DNA from: JADZFO01 sp964512635
GTDB taxonomy: Bacteria; 4484-113; JAFGCY01
Length of the DNA: 64,000 nt
Direction of reading: 5' to 3'
NCBI GenBank assembly: GCA_964512635.1
Contig: CAZEJB010000009.1
Location: forward strand, 1 to 64,000
Below, piece after piece: positions 52,261 through 62,278 of this stretch. Numbering within the stretch: the stretch's first letter is position 1; every line of letters starts with the position of its first letter. The translations under genes were made by a program, and so were the position numbers. Below the pieces are notes generated by a model that worked only from the letters and a program-made list of their open reading frames with translations, did not search any database and had not been told where the DNA came from.

Positions 52261-53313
52261 CTACGACTCGGCCTTCTCCCCATGCACGCAGACCATGACT
52301 GGAGCCAGCAGGCTGCGCTTGACCTTGACCTTGACGGCGCCGGCGGCCTCCATGAAGCGCACATAGTCTTTGTCCTCAAAGACCTGGCTGTCGCTGGTCA
52401 GGCGAAACCACAGCGCCAGGGCGTCGCCGGCGACATCCGCTGGCGCGTCAGAGCTGCGTCGCTCCGCGTCCCAGATACAAAGCACTCCGCCAGGCCGCAG
52501 CGCCCGCAGGCTGCGCCTCAGCACATCAACAATCTGCGCTTCGCTGAAGTGATGCAGTATGTTGCTGAGTAGCACGACATCGGCCGGGCCGGGGAACTCG
52601 CCCTGCAGCATATCGCCCTCGCGATGCTCGACCAGGTCGGTGATCCCCGCCTCCTCCGCCAGTTTACGTGCATGGGGCAGCGCTGAGGGCAGGTCAAGCA
52701 CGATCGACTTCATCGGCGGGTGCTTGCGGCAGAGCGCCGCCCCGAAAAAGCCGTGACTGCCTGCGATGTCAAGCAGCAAGCTCGAGCCTTTGGGCACCGG
52801 CAGAAGGCCGGTCAGATGTGGCGCTGCTCCGCGTGCAAGCTCCAGCATCGAACGTTGGTAGGTTGCCCAGACTTCCGGGTCTTCAAGAGTGCTATGGAAG
52901 TCGAGTCCTTTGCCGGTCTCGATCAGCGCTTCAAGCTGATCCAGCATTTTTAGTTCGTGATAACAAAACAGCACTGAACCGCTCAGCTCTTTGTCCGCCC
53001 CCGGCAGCAGCCAGCGCCGGGCGTAATCGCCAAGTTCAAAGCCATCTCCGCTGCGTTTCAGGTAACCAGGCGAAACCAAAACCCGTAGCAGCAGCTCAAG
53101 GGACTGGGCGTCGCAGCCCAGCGCCCGCGCCAGCTCGGCTGCGCTGTGGGCACGTGCTTCACGCATGGCCTCAAAGAGCCCCAGTTTGACTGCGGCCATT
53201 ATGCTGCGAAGCTGCAGCATGGCCAGCAGAGTGTCGACCACGGGGAGAGGGACCTGGCGCACAAGCAGGGCCAGGCGTTCAGGCAGACTGGCGGGAATGA
53301 TTCCATACCGCAT
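52261..53313 (-). CDS. SAM-dependent methyltransferase, O-methyltransferase (acetylserotonin-type) family
   Basis: A 350-residue two-domain enzyme. The N-terminal helical/winged-helix dimerisation domain (about 1-120) contains AVKLGLFEAMREARAHSAAELARALGCDAQSLELLLRVLVSPGYLKR. The Rossmann domain has SAM-binding LLLDIAGSHGFFGAALCRKHP, the acidic loop IVLDLPSALPHARKLA, REGDMLQGEFPGPADVVLLSNILHHFSEAQ and RALRPGGVLCIWDAE, typical of the family whose members methylate hydroxyls of secondary metabolites or quinone-like compounds. The third Gly of the usual DxGGGxG is replaced (DIAGSHGFFG). ATG 53313 is chosen; upstream in-frame codons are not homologous. Confidence 0.85.
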   Translation of the reverse strand: MRYGIIPASLPERLALLVRQVPLPVVDTLLAMLQLRSIMAAVKLGLFEAMREARAHSAAELARALGCDAQSLELLLRVLVSPGYLKRSGDGFELGDYARRWLLPGADKELSGSVLFCYHELKMLDQLEALIETGKGLDFHSTLEDPEVWATYQRSMLELARGAAPHLTGLLPVPKGSSLLLDIAGSHGFFGAALCRKHPPMKSIVLDLPSALPHARKLAEEAGITDLVEHREGDMLQGEFPGPADVVLLSNILHHFSEAQIVDVLRRSLRALRPGGVLCIWDAERRSSDAPADVAGDALALWFRLTSDSQVFEDKDYVRFMEAAGAVKVKVKRSLLAPVMVCVHGEKAES

Positions 53314-53424
53314 TGCTTGCTTATAGCACCTTGGAAAGGTCTTTTCTGGCTGAACTGCATTCAAGTTGCCAATCCCTGTTGTGCTTTTACTGCTGAGTCT
53401 GTAACAGTTAACTCCGACCAAGGC

Positions 53425-53430
53425 TATAAT
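53425..53430 (+). promoter_or_regulatory. candidate -10 box for the small-protein/paralog locus
   Basis: Perfect TATAAT in an AT-rich patch, 29 nt before the ATG at 53460. No clear -35 box. Confidence 0.45.
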
Positions 53431-53459
53431 TTTTATACTATTTAATCAGGGGGACCGAA

Positions 53460-53675
53460 ATGGCTTGTCAGTACACCGAGCAGCAAATTCTCGGCCAGCT
53501 TATGTCCATGACATCTGGTACGACCAACCAATGGCGTTGGGATTCTTGGTGGATTGTTTACGACCATCCGGAAGATGGCGTACCACCCTTGGCCCCGGCC
53601 ACAATTAACGCAATGTCGCTGCCGCAGGTTGCCAACGCTTTGTACCGCTGTTATTGTCTAAATGACTGTCCATGA
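53460..53675 (+). CDS. small W/Y-rich protein, unknown function
   Basis: A 71-residue protein with a good start context (AGGGGGACCGAA before ATG) and a promoter-like TATAAT. It has a striking aromatic patch (NQWRWDSWWIVYDHPEDGVPP), three Cys near the C-terminus (CYCLNDC) and no signal peptide or membrane helix. It is 24 nt upstream of the first of three tandem paralogs and may be co-transcribed with it. I do not recognise it. Confidence 0.65.
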   Translation: MACQYTEQQILGQLMSMTSGTTNQWRWDSWWIVYDHPEDGVPPLAPATINAMSLPQVANALYRCYCLNDCP

Positions 53676-53699
53676 ATTCAATGAGCTAAAATTTGAACG

Positions 53700-54329
53700 A
53701 TGCAAGCCAAAGAAACACTCTTTGACCGCTACATCGACTCCTGTGCCTTCATTTCGTCACTGGTCTCGATGGAGGAATTTCTTCAAGAGTCGCTTACTGC
53801 GGACTTCGATTCCGAGCGAGACCCGCTGCGCGTCATTTCTGTGGTTGTTTTCACCTGCACGCGCATGTGGGATGAACGGCCCCTGAAAAGGATGGCGGAG
53901 CTTGCACGACTTTACTCCGAGCGCATCACCGGCTGGGAGGACGAATTCAGGTACAACTACGTGCTTGTCGCTGCGCGGGAGCTGGGAAGCGCCGTTCTGC
54001 TGCCTTACCTGGAGTTTGAAGGCGATGCAGCATTCCGCTGCGCCACACGGATAGCCTCGCTGGCCTATTTTCTGCGCGACGAAAGCCTGCTCTTTGCCAG
54101 CGTCCGGGCCTTGCGCAATGAGATCAACCGGCGCGCAGTTCCTCCCCCGGACAAGGACTGGGAACTGGAGTTTGCCGAGGCGATGTACTCCGCGCTTAAG
54201 TGCGGGCGGGCCGATCTGATCAGCCTCTGCCGCACCGCCAGCCGGCTCGAAGGTTGCAGCTACCTGCCCTATGTCTCGACCGACGTGCTGGTGCTACAGC
54301 GCAGCCTGGCGCGAAGTTCAGCCAGCTGA
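53700..54329 (+). CDS. LYxRYVES-family protein, copy 1, unknown function
   Basis: A 209-residue, probably all-helical soluble protein. Shared order of blocks in the three paralogs: an N-terminal L-[FY]-x-R-[FY]-[IV]-[ED]-S (here LFDRYIDS), ERxPLRxxxxxxxTCTR, a W-[DE]-[DN] segment followed by YVLVAAR, ASLAYFLRDESLL, and LxxLCR near the C-terminus. No catalytic motif stands out. It is the most diverged of the three. ATG 53700 lacks a good ribosome binding site, consistent with translation coupled to the small gene upstream. Confidence 0.75.
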   Translation: MQAKETLFDRYIDSCAFISSLVSMEEFLQESLTADFDSERDPLRVISVVVFTCTRMWDERPLKRMAELARLYSERITGWEDEFRYNYVLVAARELGSAVLLPYLEFEGDAAFRCATRIASLAYFLRDESLLFASVRALRNEINRRAVPPPDKDWELEFAEAMYSALKCGRADLISLCRTASRLEGCSYLPYVSTDVLVLQRSLARSSAS

Positions 54330-54335
54330 GCGCTC

Positions 54336-54397
54336 AAACGAAATTCAGACAGTGCCGCAGCCTGAGCTCGATGGCAGCACTGTAAAACAATTTCGTT
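54336..54397. other. nested stem-loop between paralogs 1 and 2
   Basis: Outer inverted repeat aaacgaaatt/aatttcgtt (54336-54345 and 54389-54397) and inner acagtgc/gcactgt (54349-54355 and 54377-54383), followed by taac. It could be a terminator or an RNA element in the 150-nt gap. A TGTTAGAAT extended -10 candidate lies downstream at 54444-54452. Confidence 0.4.
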
Positions 54398-54479
54398 AAC
54401 CTGATTCTAATACCGCCTTACCCCTGGCAGAAGCTGTCGGCCATGTTAGAATTTGGGGTCAGCAATGCTTCGGGGATAG

Positions 54480-55094
54480 GTGGTGCTCTACAACAGATAT
54501 GTCGAATCGGGCCTGTATCTCGCGTCCTTCAACGCGATGCAGTCCTTCGTGCGCGATCTTTGCAGTCTGGGGCTGCATAACGAGCGCGAGCCGATTCAGA
54601 CCGCATATCTGGGGGCTTATACCGGCACCCGCACTCAGGACGGCCCTGCACTTGAGCGGATTGGAATTCTAGCCGCACAAGAAGACTCATTTCGGCGGGA
54701 CGGGCTCAGCTGGTGGGACAACTTCTGCATCGATTACGTGATGGCTGCGGCACGTCTCGAGGATCCAATGCTGCTGCGCTCCTACTTCGTCGAGTCGGGT
54801 TATCGCGGCACGATCGCTGCGGTGCGAACTGCAAGTCTGGCCCATTTCCTGGATAAGCCAAAACTCCTGTCCGACAGCATCGAACGCATCTGCGCCGATT
54901 CGCGGCCCAGTTTCCGCTGGGAGGCGGTCAACGCCTTCGCCTTTCACTGCCTGCTGCAGCGCCGCTCGCCGGACTTCCTTTTGCTGGCCAACTGTTTCAA
55001 GGAAGTGGACGAGAGTTTCAGGCAATACTGCGCGGTAGATTTGAGCCTGTTGCTGCGTCACGCGAATCCTGCCCTGCAATATGAAGCGGCCTGA
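54480..55094 (+). CDS. LYxRYVES-family protein, copy 2, unknown function
   Basis: A 204-residue paralog: VLYNRYVESGLYLASFNAMQSF, NEREPIQTAYLGAYTGTRT, WWDNFCIDYVMAAARLEDPMLL, AAVRTASLAHFLDKPKLLSDSI and YCAVDLSLLLRHANPALQ. These align block by block with copy 3. GTG 54480 or GTG 54483 starts it; the latter matches the start of copy 3 and is equally likely. It has its own candidate promoter. Helical content and absence of signals suggest a cytoplasmic protein. Confidence 0.75.
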   Translation: MVLYNRYVESGLYLASFNAMQSFVRDLCSLGLHNEREPIQTAYLGAYTGTRTQDGPALERIGILAAQEDSFRRDGLSWWDNFCIDYVMAAARLEDPMLLRSYFVESGYRGTIAAVRTASLAHFLDKPKLLSDSIERICADSRPSFRWEAVNAFAFHCLLQRRSPDFLLLANCFKEVDESFRQYCAVDLSLLLRHANPALQYEAA

Positions 55095-55267
55095 TCTTCT
55101 GATCGGACTGCCAACGAAGACCTGATTTACCAACTTCTCCCTGTGAACGGTTCACTGCGCACCCGTCCTGGTGCATCCTCTTCCCGAGTCTGTTTTCTCC
55201 GCGCTGCAGTCGGCCATTCAGTTAGACTCTCCTGACAGGCCCGGGCTGGGCCTGTCGAGTGGGGGAG

Positions 55268-55879
55268 ATGCTCTACAGCAGGTTTGTGGAATCAAGGCTG
55301 TTCCTGTCATCGCTAAATGCGATGAACAGTTTGTGCAGGACTGCGCAGCATTACGACTTCGCCGATGAGCGCTGGCCCCTGCGGTCCGCCTATGCTGTGG
55401 CTTATACCTGCAGCCGCACCTTCGACCCCCGCCCGCTGGACAATCTGGCCCGCGTGGCCGGTGCCTACCTGGTTTCCAGCACTACGCCACTCAGCGACTG
55501 GGACGAATTCTGCCTCGATTACATCATGGTTGCGGCGCGACTGGACAAGCCGGCCTGCCTCACCCGTCACCATGATGTGCAGGGTCGTCCTGGTGTGCTG
55601 GCCGCAGTTCGCAGCGCCAGCCTGGCATATTTTCTGGGGGATACAGGCCTTTTGGCCGCCAGTACGGACCGCATCCGCGCGGCAAACGAGCATGAGTTTG
55701 TCTGGGAGAGCCGAAACGCCGAAGCGCTGATGAGCATCCATCGGCAGCGCCAGCCCGATGTGCGGCAGCTTTGCCGAAACCTCAGTGACACGCCCTCCGA
55801 GCTGCGCACCTACTGCGCGCTGGACATGTATCTGCTGCTGCGCGAGCTGGACCCGAACCTGCGACTGCGCCAGGGATAG
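55268..55879 (+). CDS. LYxRYVES-family protein, copy 3, unknown function
   Basis: A 203-residue paralog with LYSRFVESRLFLSSLNAMNSL, DERWPLRSAYAVAYTCSRT, DWDEFCLDYIMVAARLDKPACL, AAVRSASLAYFLGDTGLLAAST and YCALDMYLLLRELDPNLRL. ATG 55268 is chosen because it follows GGGGGAG and aligns with copy 2; a GTG at 55259 is possible. It ends 27 nt before the convergent membrane-protein gene (paralog J). Confidence 0.78.
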   Translation: MLYSRFVESRLFLSSLNAMNSLCRTAQHYDFADERWPLRSAYAVAYTCSRTFDPRPLDNLARVAGAYLVSSTTPLSDWDEFCLDYIMVAARLDKPACLTRHHDVQGRPGVLAAVRSASLAYFLGDTGLLAASTDRIRAANEHEFVWESRNAEALMSIHRQRQPDVRQLCRNLSDTPSELRTYCALDMYLLLRELDPNLRLRQG

Positions 55880-55905
55880 GTGGAAGCGCACCATGCATTG
55901 GCTTC

Positions 55906-56928
55906 TCAGGGACGCCGCAGCAGCTCAATCAGCTTGTCGATGAAGTAGGCCCGGCGCGATGATTCATGCCTTATCGCATTCATCATGACGTAGAAGCCCG
56001 CCAGCCCAATAGCCAGAGTAGTGACACCCGGGGTAGCAGCTGAGAACACCCACAATCCCAGCGCCGTGGCCAGAGCGGCTGCCCCAAGCGGGCCAGTGAT
56101 CCAGCTCCACCGCAACAGCAGGCGCGGCGGGCCGAGATACCAGTCGAGGTTGGCGCTGAGCAGGCGGACATAGTCCTTGAGGCCGGCATAGCGTCCGCTG
56201 AAAAAGAGCCAGCTCCAGGGCGGCGGGACATGTTCGCGGATCTCAAGAAGGTCCGGGTCGGCCTCAATCGCCCGCATGATCAGGCTGATATCCTGCATAC
56301 CAGCATCGACCTTTTTCTTCAGGCGCAGCTCAGTGGCGAGGATCAGGATGGACTGCACCAGGGTCGCCACAAAGAGGCCGAGCAGCCACACGTTCGGCTT
56401 GCCGCTTTGCATGTAATTACTGAAGAGCAGCGGCACGCACCACAAGGCCATTAGCAGCTCGGTCCAGGGGCGCGCAAAAACTTTCTTTCCGCTTGACATG
56501 AGGTCGTTTGATAGCACGCTGCTCGCAGGTATCAGCAGTTTCTCACGTCTGCTGCGCAGTTCGGCGAGGATCTGATAAGCAAGGTAGGACAAGCTGGGCT
56601 CTTTAGTCAGCGGTCGTGAAAGGATCGCCCCTTCCTGCGCACTCAGCGGCCGGCCCAGCCGGGCTTCTATTCTGGCCAGCAGGTCATCGCCGAGGCCCTC
56701 TTCAGGCAAGAGGCCTTCTGGAGTGCTGTCAGGTGCGGCAGCGTCCTGTCTGCGGGGCGCGTCGTTGATCAGCTTCTCGGCACTCGTCAGGGGCCGGCCG
56801 ATCCGCTCCTCAATGCGAGTTGAGAGCCCATCAGCCGCCCCCGCTTCATTAGCCGGGTTGACGTCATCAGCCAGTTCACTCCCAGGGCTGTCGGCCTCCC
56901 GGAATGCAGCTTTGTTAGCCTCGCTCAC
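55906..56928 (-). CDS. divergent NLEWYL-family membrane protein (paralog J) with duplicated N-terminal motif
   Basis: A 340-residue protein. Two copies of an I-E-x-R-[IL]-G-R-P-L-[TS]-x-x-E motif (TRIEERIGRPLTSAEKLI and ARIEARLGRPLSAQEGAI) precede a helical region. A first hydrophobic pair lies near 155-205 (WTELLMALWCVPLLFSNY, VWLLGLFVATLVQSILIL). SLIMRAIEADPDLLEIREHVPP and SANLDWYLGP (N at residue 260) recall the family, then a second hydrophobic pair (about 275-320). The C-terminal AYFIDKLIELLRR may replace the NAxELYRYL block. Relationship to the other nine is therefore weaker, resting on the NLDWYL block and the adjoining helix pair. Confidence 0.65.
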   Translation of the reverse strand: MSEANKAAFREADSPGSELADDVNPANEAGAADGLSTRIEERIGRPLTSAEKLINDAPRRQDAAAPDSTPEGLLPEEGLGDDLLARIEARLGRPLSAQEGAILSRPLTKEPSLSYLAYQILAELRSRREKLLIPASSVLSNDLMSSGKKVFARPWTELLMALWCVPLLFSNYMQSGKPNVWLLGLFVATLVQSILILATELRLKKKVDAGMQDISLIMRAIEADPDLLEIREHVPPPWSWLFFSGRYAGLKDYVRLLSANLDWYLGPPRLLLRWSWITGPLGAAALATALGLWVFSAATPGVTTLAIGLAGFYVMMNAIRHESSRRAYFIDKLIELLRRP

Positions 56929-56961
56929 TTAACGGAGTTATCGCCGAGTCCCGCCCCTGTG

Positions 56962-59286
<2,325 letters not shown>

Positions 59287-59300
59287 ACACGAATTGTAGG

Positions 59301-59318
59301 GCCGGGCTTGTCCCCGGC
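59301..59318. repeat. palindromic unit upstream of acetoacetyl-CoA synthetase
   Basis: gccgggcttgtccccggc with a 5' gtagg and a 3' cttagg, the same family as the hairpins at 342-362 and within 58800-58911. It lies in the 5' leader, 15 nt from the start codon. Confidence 0.7.
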
Positions 59319-59406
59319 CTTAGGACCGCACGCTTGTGTGGACGTTTTGTCGGAGCGCAGGCTTTAGCCGGCTTTCTCCTCTGGAATTGCATCTGAGCTG
59401 CTTTCC

Positions 59407-59940
59407 GATCCAACGCAGAGACAAAGAGAGCGCAGAGTTAGGCAGAGCCGGAATTCTAGACACCCTAGATGCCAAGAGTCCAGCGAAGCCTGTCTCTGAA
59501 ATAGCGCCAGCGGCTCAGCAAGCTCGGTGTATCTTCTGGTTCCTTCGACCATGCAGATTCGGGGAACTTCACTATCTCCATCGATAGTAGGTCCCCAGCT
59601 GCGTCAAAGACGAAGTAGATCTCTCCTAGATGACCGTGCAGGTAGGTGTGCAATGTTCGGAAGTGTGCTCGGCCTCTGCCAAAACGAATCCGCAGGATAT
59701 CTTTGGCTTTGACATCCATATCCCAATTTGATTTGTGGGAAGGATGTTCCATCACGATCTGATTGAGATCGTCATATGAGTAAACAGCCACTGGCATCAC
59801 ACAGCCGCGTGGCAAGTTGCCGGGCTGTGTCGAAACAAGAATAGCATTGACTCGAAGGACTTCATTGGCTGCTTCCTGGCAGCTACTTTGTGATGGTCTG
59901 CCCTTGCTTCTCTGCGCCCTCTTTGTCTCTGCGTTGGATC
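59407..59940. mobile_element. 534-bp cassette with 31-bp terminal inverted repeats
   Basis: Left end 59407-59437 (gatccaacgcagagacaaag...) and right end 59910-59940 are inverted copies with one mismatch in 31. They enclose a single 110-residue gene and no transposase. The similarity stops exactly at the ends. This resembles a non-autonomous mobile unit or a cargo-carrying MITE. No clear target-site duplication is seen. The alternative is two insertions of a common CGCAGAG-type repeat. Confidence 0.5.
59465..59797 (-). CDS. 110-residue protein within the inverted-repeat cassette, unknown function
   Basis: Begins MPVAVYSYDDLNQIVMEHP and contains DVKAKDILRIRFGRGRAHF, a GEIYFVFDAAGDLLSMEIVKF strand pair and an Arg/Trp-rich end (SRWRYFRDRLRWTLGI). 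The alternating pattern suggests a small alpha/beta fold. I do not recognise a family. Codon use and base composition look less GC-rich than neighbours (many A/T-ending codons), consistent with acquisition. ATG 59797 is chosen; upstream in-frame sequence runs antisense through the next gene and is rejected. Confidence 0.6.
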   Translation of the reverse strand: MPVAVYSYDDLNQIVMEHPSHKSNWDMDVKAKDILRIRFGRGRAHFRTLHTYLHGHLGEIYFVFDAAGDLLSMEIVKFPESAWSKEPEDTPSLLSRWRYFRDRLRWTLGI

Positions 59941-59971
59941 GTATCCCCATCCGTTCTGCTACTATCCCCGC

Positions 59972-60577
59972 ATGCGGACATCTCTCACCTTTCTCGCGAT
60001 TTTCGCGACCCTGATGTTCAGCGCGCCGGTGCTGGCGCGTGCGCACGACTGCTGCTGTGATGATTGTTGCGATGACACCAGCGCTGCCACCAGCGCCAGT
60101 GTGGACGCCGATGCTGTGCTGAAGGTGCTGGCGCAGTACGGCTTCTATCTTGGCCCTTATGCCGACATGATCGATGCCGGCGGCGGCGGCATCGCCATCG
60201 GCGGTTCCCCGGATGAGATAGAGGTCAACCCGGACAACCCGCCGGACCATGCGGATGAAGCGCCCGACGCCGCGCTCCATACATTCGTCTTCCACTGCCC
60301 GGTGAACTTCAACGACGGCGAGCCGATCCCGGCGGCGCAGCTGGACAGCCTGGAGAAGCTGCTCTGCCAGCGCGCCGGCGGCTTCACCGTCACCGACGCG
60401 CAGGGAGCCTGGGAGTACGAGGGCCAGGTCTACCACGAGCCGGTGCGGCGCTACATGCTCGGCCTGCCCGAGGCGCAGATCCCCGCGCTGGCGGATGAGA
60501 TCGAGGCGCTTTTGAAGGGCGACTACAAGCAGATCGCCGTCTGGATCGAGATCGACGGCGAGCCGGAGATCCGCTAG
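59972..60577 (+). CDS. secreted protein with Cys-Asp cluster, unknown function
   Basis: A 201-residue protein with a signal peptide (MRTSLTFLAIFATLMFSAPVLARA). The mature N-terminus starts with a dense H-D-C-C-C-D-D-C-C-D-D cluster, a plausible metal-binding site in the envelope. A Gly-rich/acidic stretch follows. The C-terminal about 100 residues (TFVFHCPVNFNDGEPIPAAQLDSLEKLLCQRAGGFTVTDAQGAWEYEGQVYHEP) look like a ferredoxin-like alpha/beta domain with a GGxTxxxxxGxWxxxGxxYxE pattern. No confident family. Function unknown. Confidence 0.7.
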   Translation: MRTSLTFLAIFATLMFSAPVLARAHDCCCDDCCDDTSAATSASVDADAVLKVLAQYGFYLGPYADMIDAGGGGIAIGGSPDEIEVNPDNPPDHADEAPDAALHTFVFHCPVNFNDGEPIPAAQLDSLEKLLCQRAGGFTVTDAQGAWEYEGQVYHEPVRRYMLGLPEAQIPALADEIEALLKGDYKQIAVWIEIDGEPEIR

Positions 60578-60754
60578 GACTGCGCAGCGTCTAAACCTGA
60601 GCTTAATTGCCCCCTGGCCTATTAGCGGGTATCCTAACTGTGCGGGAACATCTTTCCGGTTTGCGGGTCTGTCCAAGTGCCCGGACCGGCTGGTTCTTCC
60701 GCACAGACAGCCCCCGGGCTTCTGCATTTCTACAGGCTGATTCGGAGGTAAGTG

Positions 60755-62170
60755 ATGAAGACCAGAACCAGGATTGGATCCCTTGTATTCCTATGGCTGG
60801 GCCTGCTGTGCGTGGCCGCCCTGCTCAGCGCCTGCGGCGGAAGCAGCAGCGTTGACGGTCAGCGCTTCAGCACCCGGCCGGCGGGCCAGAGCGGCGCGGG
60901 CCAGCTCCCGGCAGGTCTGCTGGGCTCCCTGCCCGCGGTGCCAATGGACTCTGGCCCGGCCCTGCGTGGCGCCAGCGTGCTCCAGACCCTGACCCTAACC
61001 GGCAGCCAGACCAGCCAGCGCTCGGCGGGCGCCATCAACGACGGCACGAACCTCTCGCTGGTCTCCAGCGCCGCCGGGATTGAGTATGGCCTTTATGAAT
61101 TCACCCCGCCGGCGGGCACCCTGCAGGCGGTGGTGTTCACGATGGACGTGGCCAACCCCGGCAGCGCCTGGCTGGCCATCGCCAACTATGACAAGCTGGC
61201 CTGGGAGTTCCGCGGGCCGTACCCCACTCTGGCCGGCGTCAAGGGCTTCGTGAACCTCTCCAGCGCGGACTATGTCTCCCCCGGCGGCAAGGTCTTTGTG
61301 CTGGCCCTGTCCTTTGACTCCACGACGACGACGGTCACTCAGGTACAGCTGACCGTGGACGATGGCATCACGCCCAGCTTCACCGTCGGCGGCACCGTCA
61401 CCAACAGCGCCGGCTCAGTGGCGCTGCCGAATGTGATGCTCAGCCTGCAGCCCGGCGGCCATGTGACGCAGTCCGGCGCGGACGGCAGCTTCAGCTTTGA
61501 AGATATCGAGGCCGGGAATTACACCATGACCCCCAGCCTGAACGGCTTCACCTTTGCCCCGCCGAGCCGCGATATCACCGTTACTAACGCGGATGTCAGC
61601 GGCCAGAACTTTGTCGGCACCCAGCAGGCCGGTGGCCCGCCCTTCACCGTCAGCGGCAAGATCATGAACGGAGATACGCCTCTTGCCGGTGTCACCGTGG
61701 TCGTACCCTTTGAGCAGCTTGATACCGTGACGGATGCGCAGGGCAACTACAGCTTCGTTATCGACCAGGAGATCACGGACTTCCGCGTGGTGCCGCTGCT
61801 GAGCGGCTTTGGCTTTGATCCGCCCAAGGCCTTCCTGGTAGGCGACCACGACCAGACCCAGGACTTCACAGCGACGGCCTACACGATCCCGGACACCGTC
61901 AGCTATGCCACACACATGAAGCCGCTTGTTTTCGAGCAGGTTTGCATGAACTGCCACAACAGCGCCTACACCGGCGCTGAGCGGCATGGCGCTCCTTCGG
62001 ATGTCAACTGGGATACCTACAACGGTACTACTACGCTGAAAAAGGATCACGGCACTGAGCGAGCGCAGTCTGGCACTATGCCGCCATTCGGCTTCCACGC
62101 CACGATCAACCTGACCGATTCCCAGAAGGCTCTGTTCCAGAAGTGGAAGGACGGTGGCTACCAACCTTAG
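60755..62170 (+). CDS. lipoprotein: WDWFSG-type domain, two carboxypeptidase-regulatory-like domains, c-type haem motif
   Basis: A 471-residue lipoprotein (LLSACGGSSS) behind GGAGGTAAG. Residues about 110-210 hold a divergent WDWFSG-type domain (YGLYEFTPP ... DKLAWEFRGP). Two CarboxypepD_reg/SdrD-B-like beta-sandwich repeats follow (about 210-290 and 293-380; FTVGGTVTNSAGSVALPNVMLSL and FTVSGKIMNGDTPLAGVTVVVP). The C-terminal about 90 residues contain C397-M-N-C-H401 and a possible distal ligand M442 in GTMPPFG, as in monohaem cytochrome c-like domains attached to other modules. It could carry out surface electron transfer or be a haem-anchored structural protein; only the motif is seen. Confidence 0.8.
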   Translation: MKTRTRIGSLVFLWLGLLCVAALLSACGGSSSVDGQRFSTRPAGQSGAGQLPAGLLGSLPAVPMDSGPALRGASVLQTLTLTGSQTSQRSAGAINDGTNLSLVSSAAGIEYGLYEFTPPAGTLQAVVFTMDVANPGSAWLAIANYDKLAWEFRGPYPTLAGVKGFVNLSSADYVSPGGKVFVLALSFDSTTTTVTQVQLTVDDGITPSFTVGGTVTNSAGSVALPNVMLSLQPGGHVTQSGADGSFSFEDIEAGNYTMTPSLNGFTFAPPSRDITVTNADVSGQNFVGTQQAGGPPFTVSGKIMNGDTPLAGVTVVVPFEQLDTVTDAQGNYSFVIDQEITDFRVVPLLSGFGFDPPKAFLVGDHDQTQDFTATAYTIPDTVSYATHMKPLVFEQVCMNCHNSAYTGAERHGAPSDVNWDTYNGTTTLKKDHGTERAQSGTMPPFGFHATINLTDSQKALFQKWKDGGYQP

Positions 62171-62208
62171 CCAATACCTATCGGCTGACCTGCGAGTCAG
62201 GTGACATG

Positions 62209-62233
62209 GCGCCCGGGTATCCCGCCCGGGCGC
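62209..62233 (+). terminator. hairpin after the haem lipoprotein gene
   Basis: gcgcccggg/cccgggcgc inverted repeat (9-bp stem, loop tatcccg) followed by tgccttttgc. It can serve as terminator for the lipoprotein gene, though the T tract is short. Confidence 0.45.
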
Positions 62234-62253
62234 TGCCTTTTGCGGCGCAAAAC

Positions 62254-62278
62254 GCGCGGACAGGGCCGCGCTGCTACT
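62254..62278. repeat. second copy of the 15103-15127 repeat, overlapping the waaA stop
   Basis: 25 nt identical to 15103-15127 (stem ccgcgctgctac, loop acaggg). The waaA stop codon (62274-62276) lies within it, so the repeat forms the gene's 3' end. Confidence 0.75.

Noticed and set aside
59798..60727. Long N-terminal extension of the 110-residue cassette gene
   Set aside because: It runs antisense through the Cys-rich secreted protein gene and shows no protein-like features; the inner ATG 59797 is preferred.
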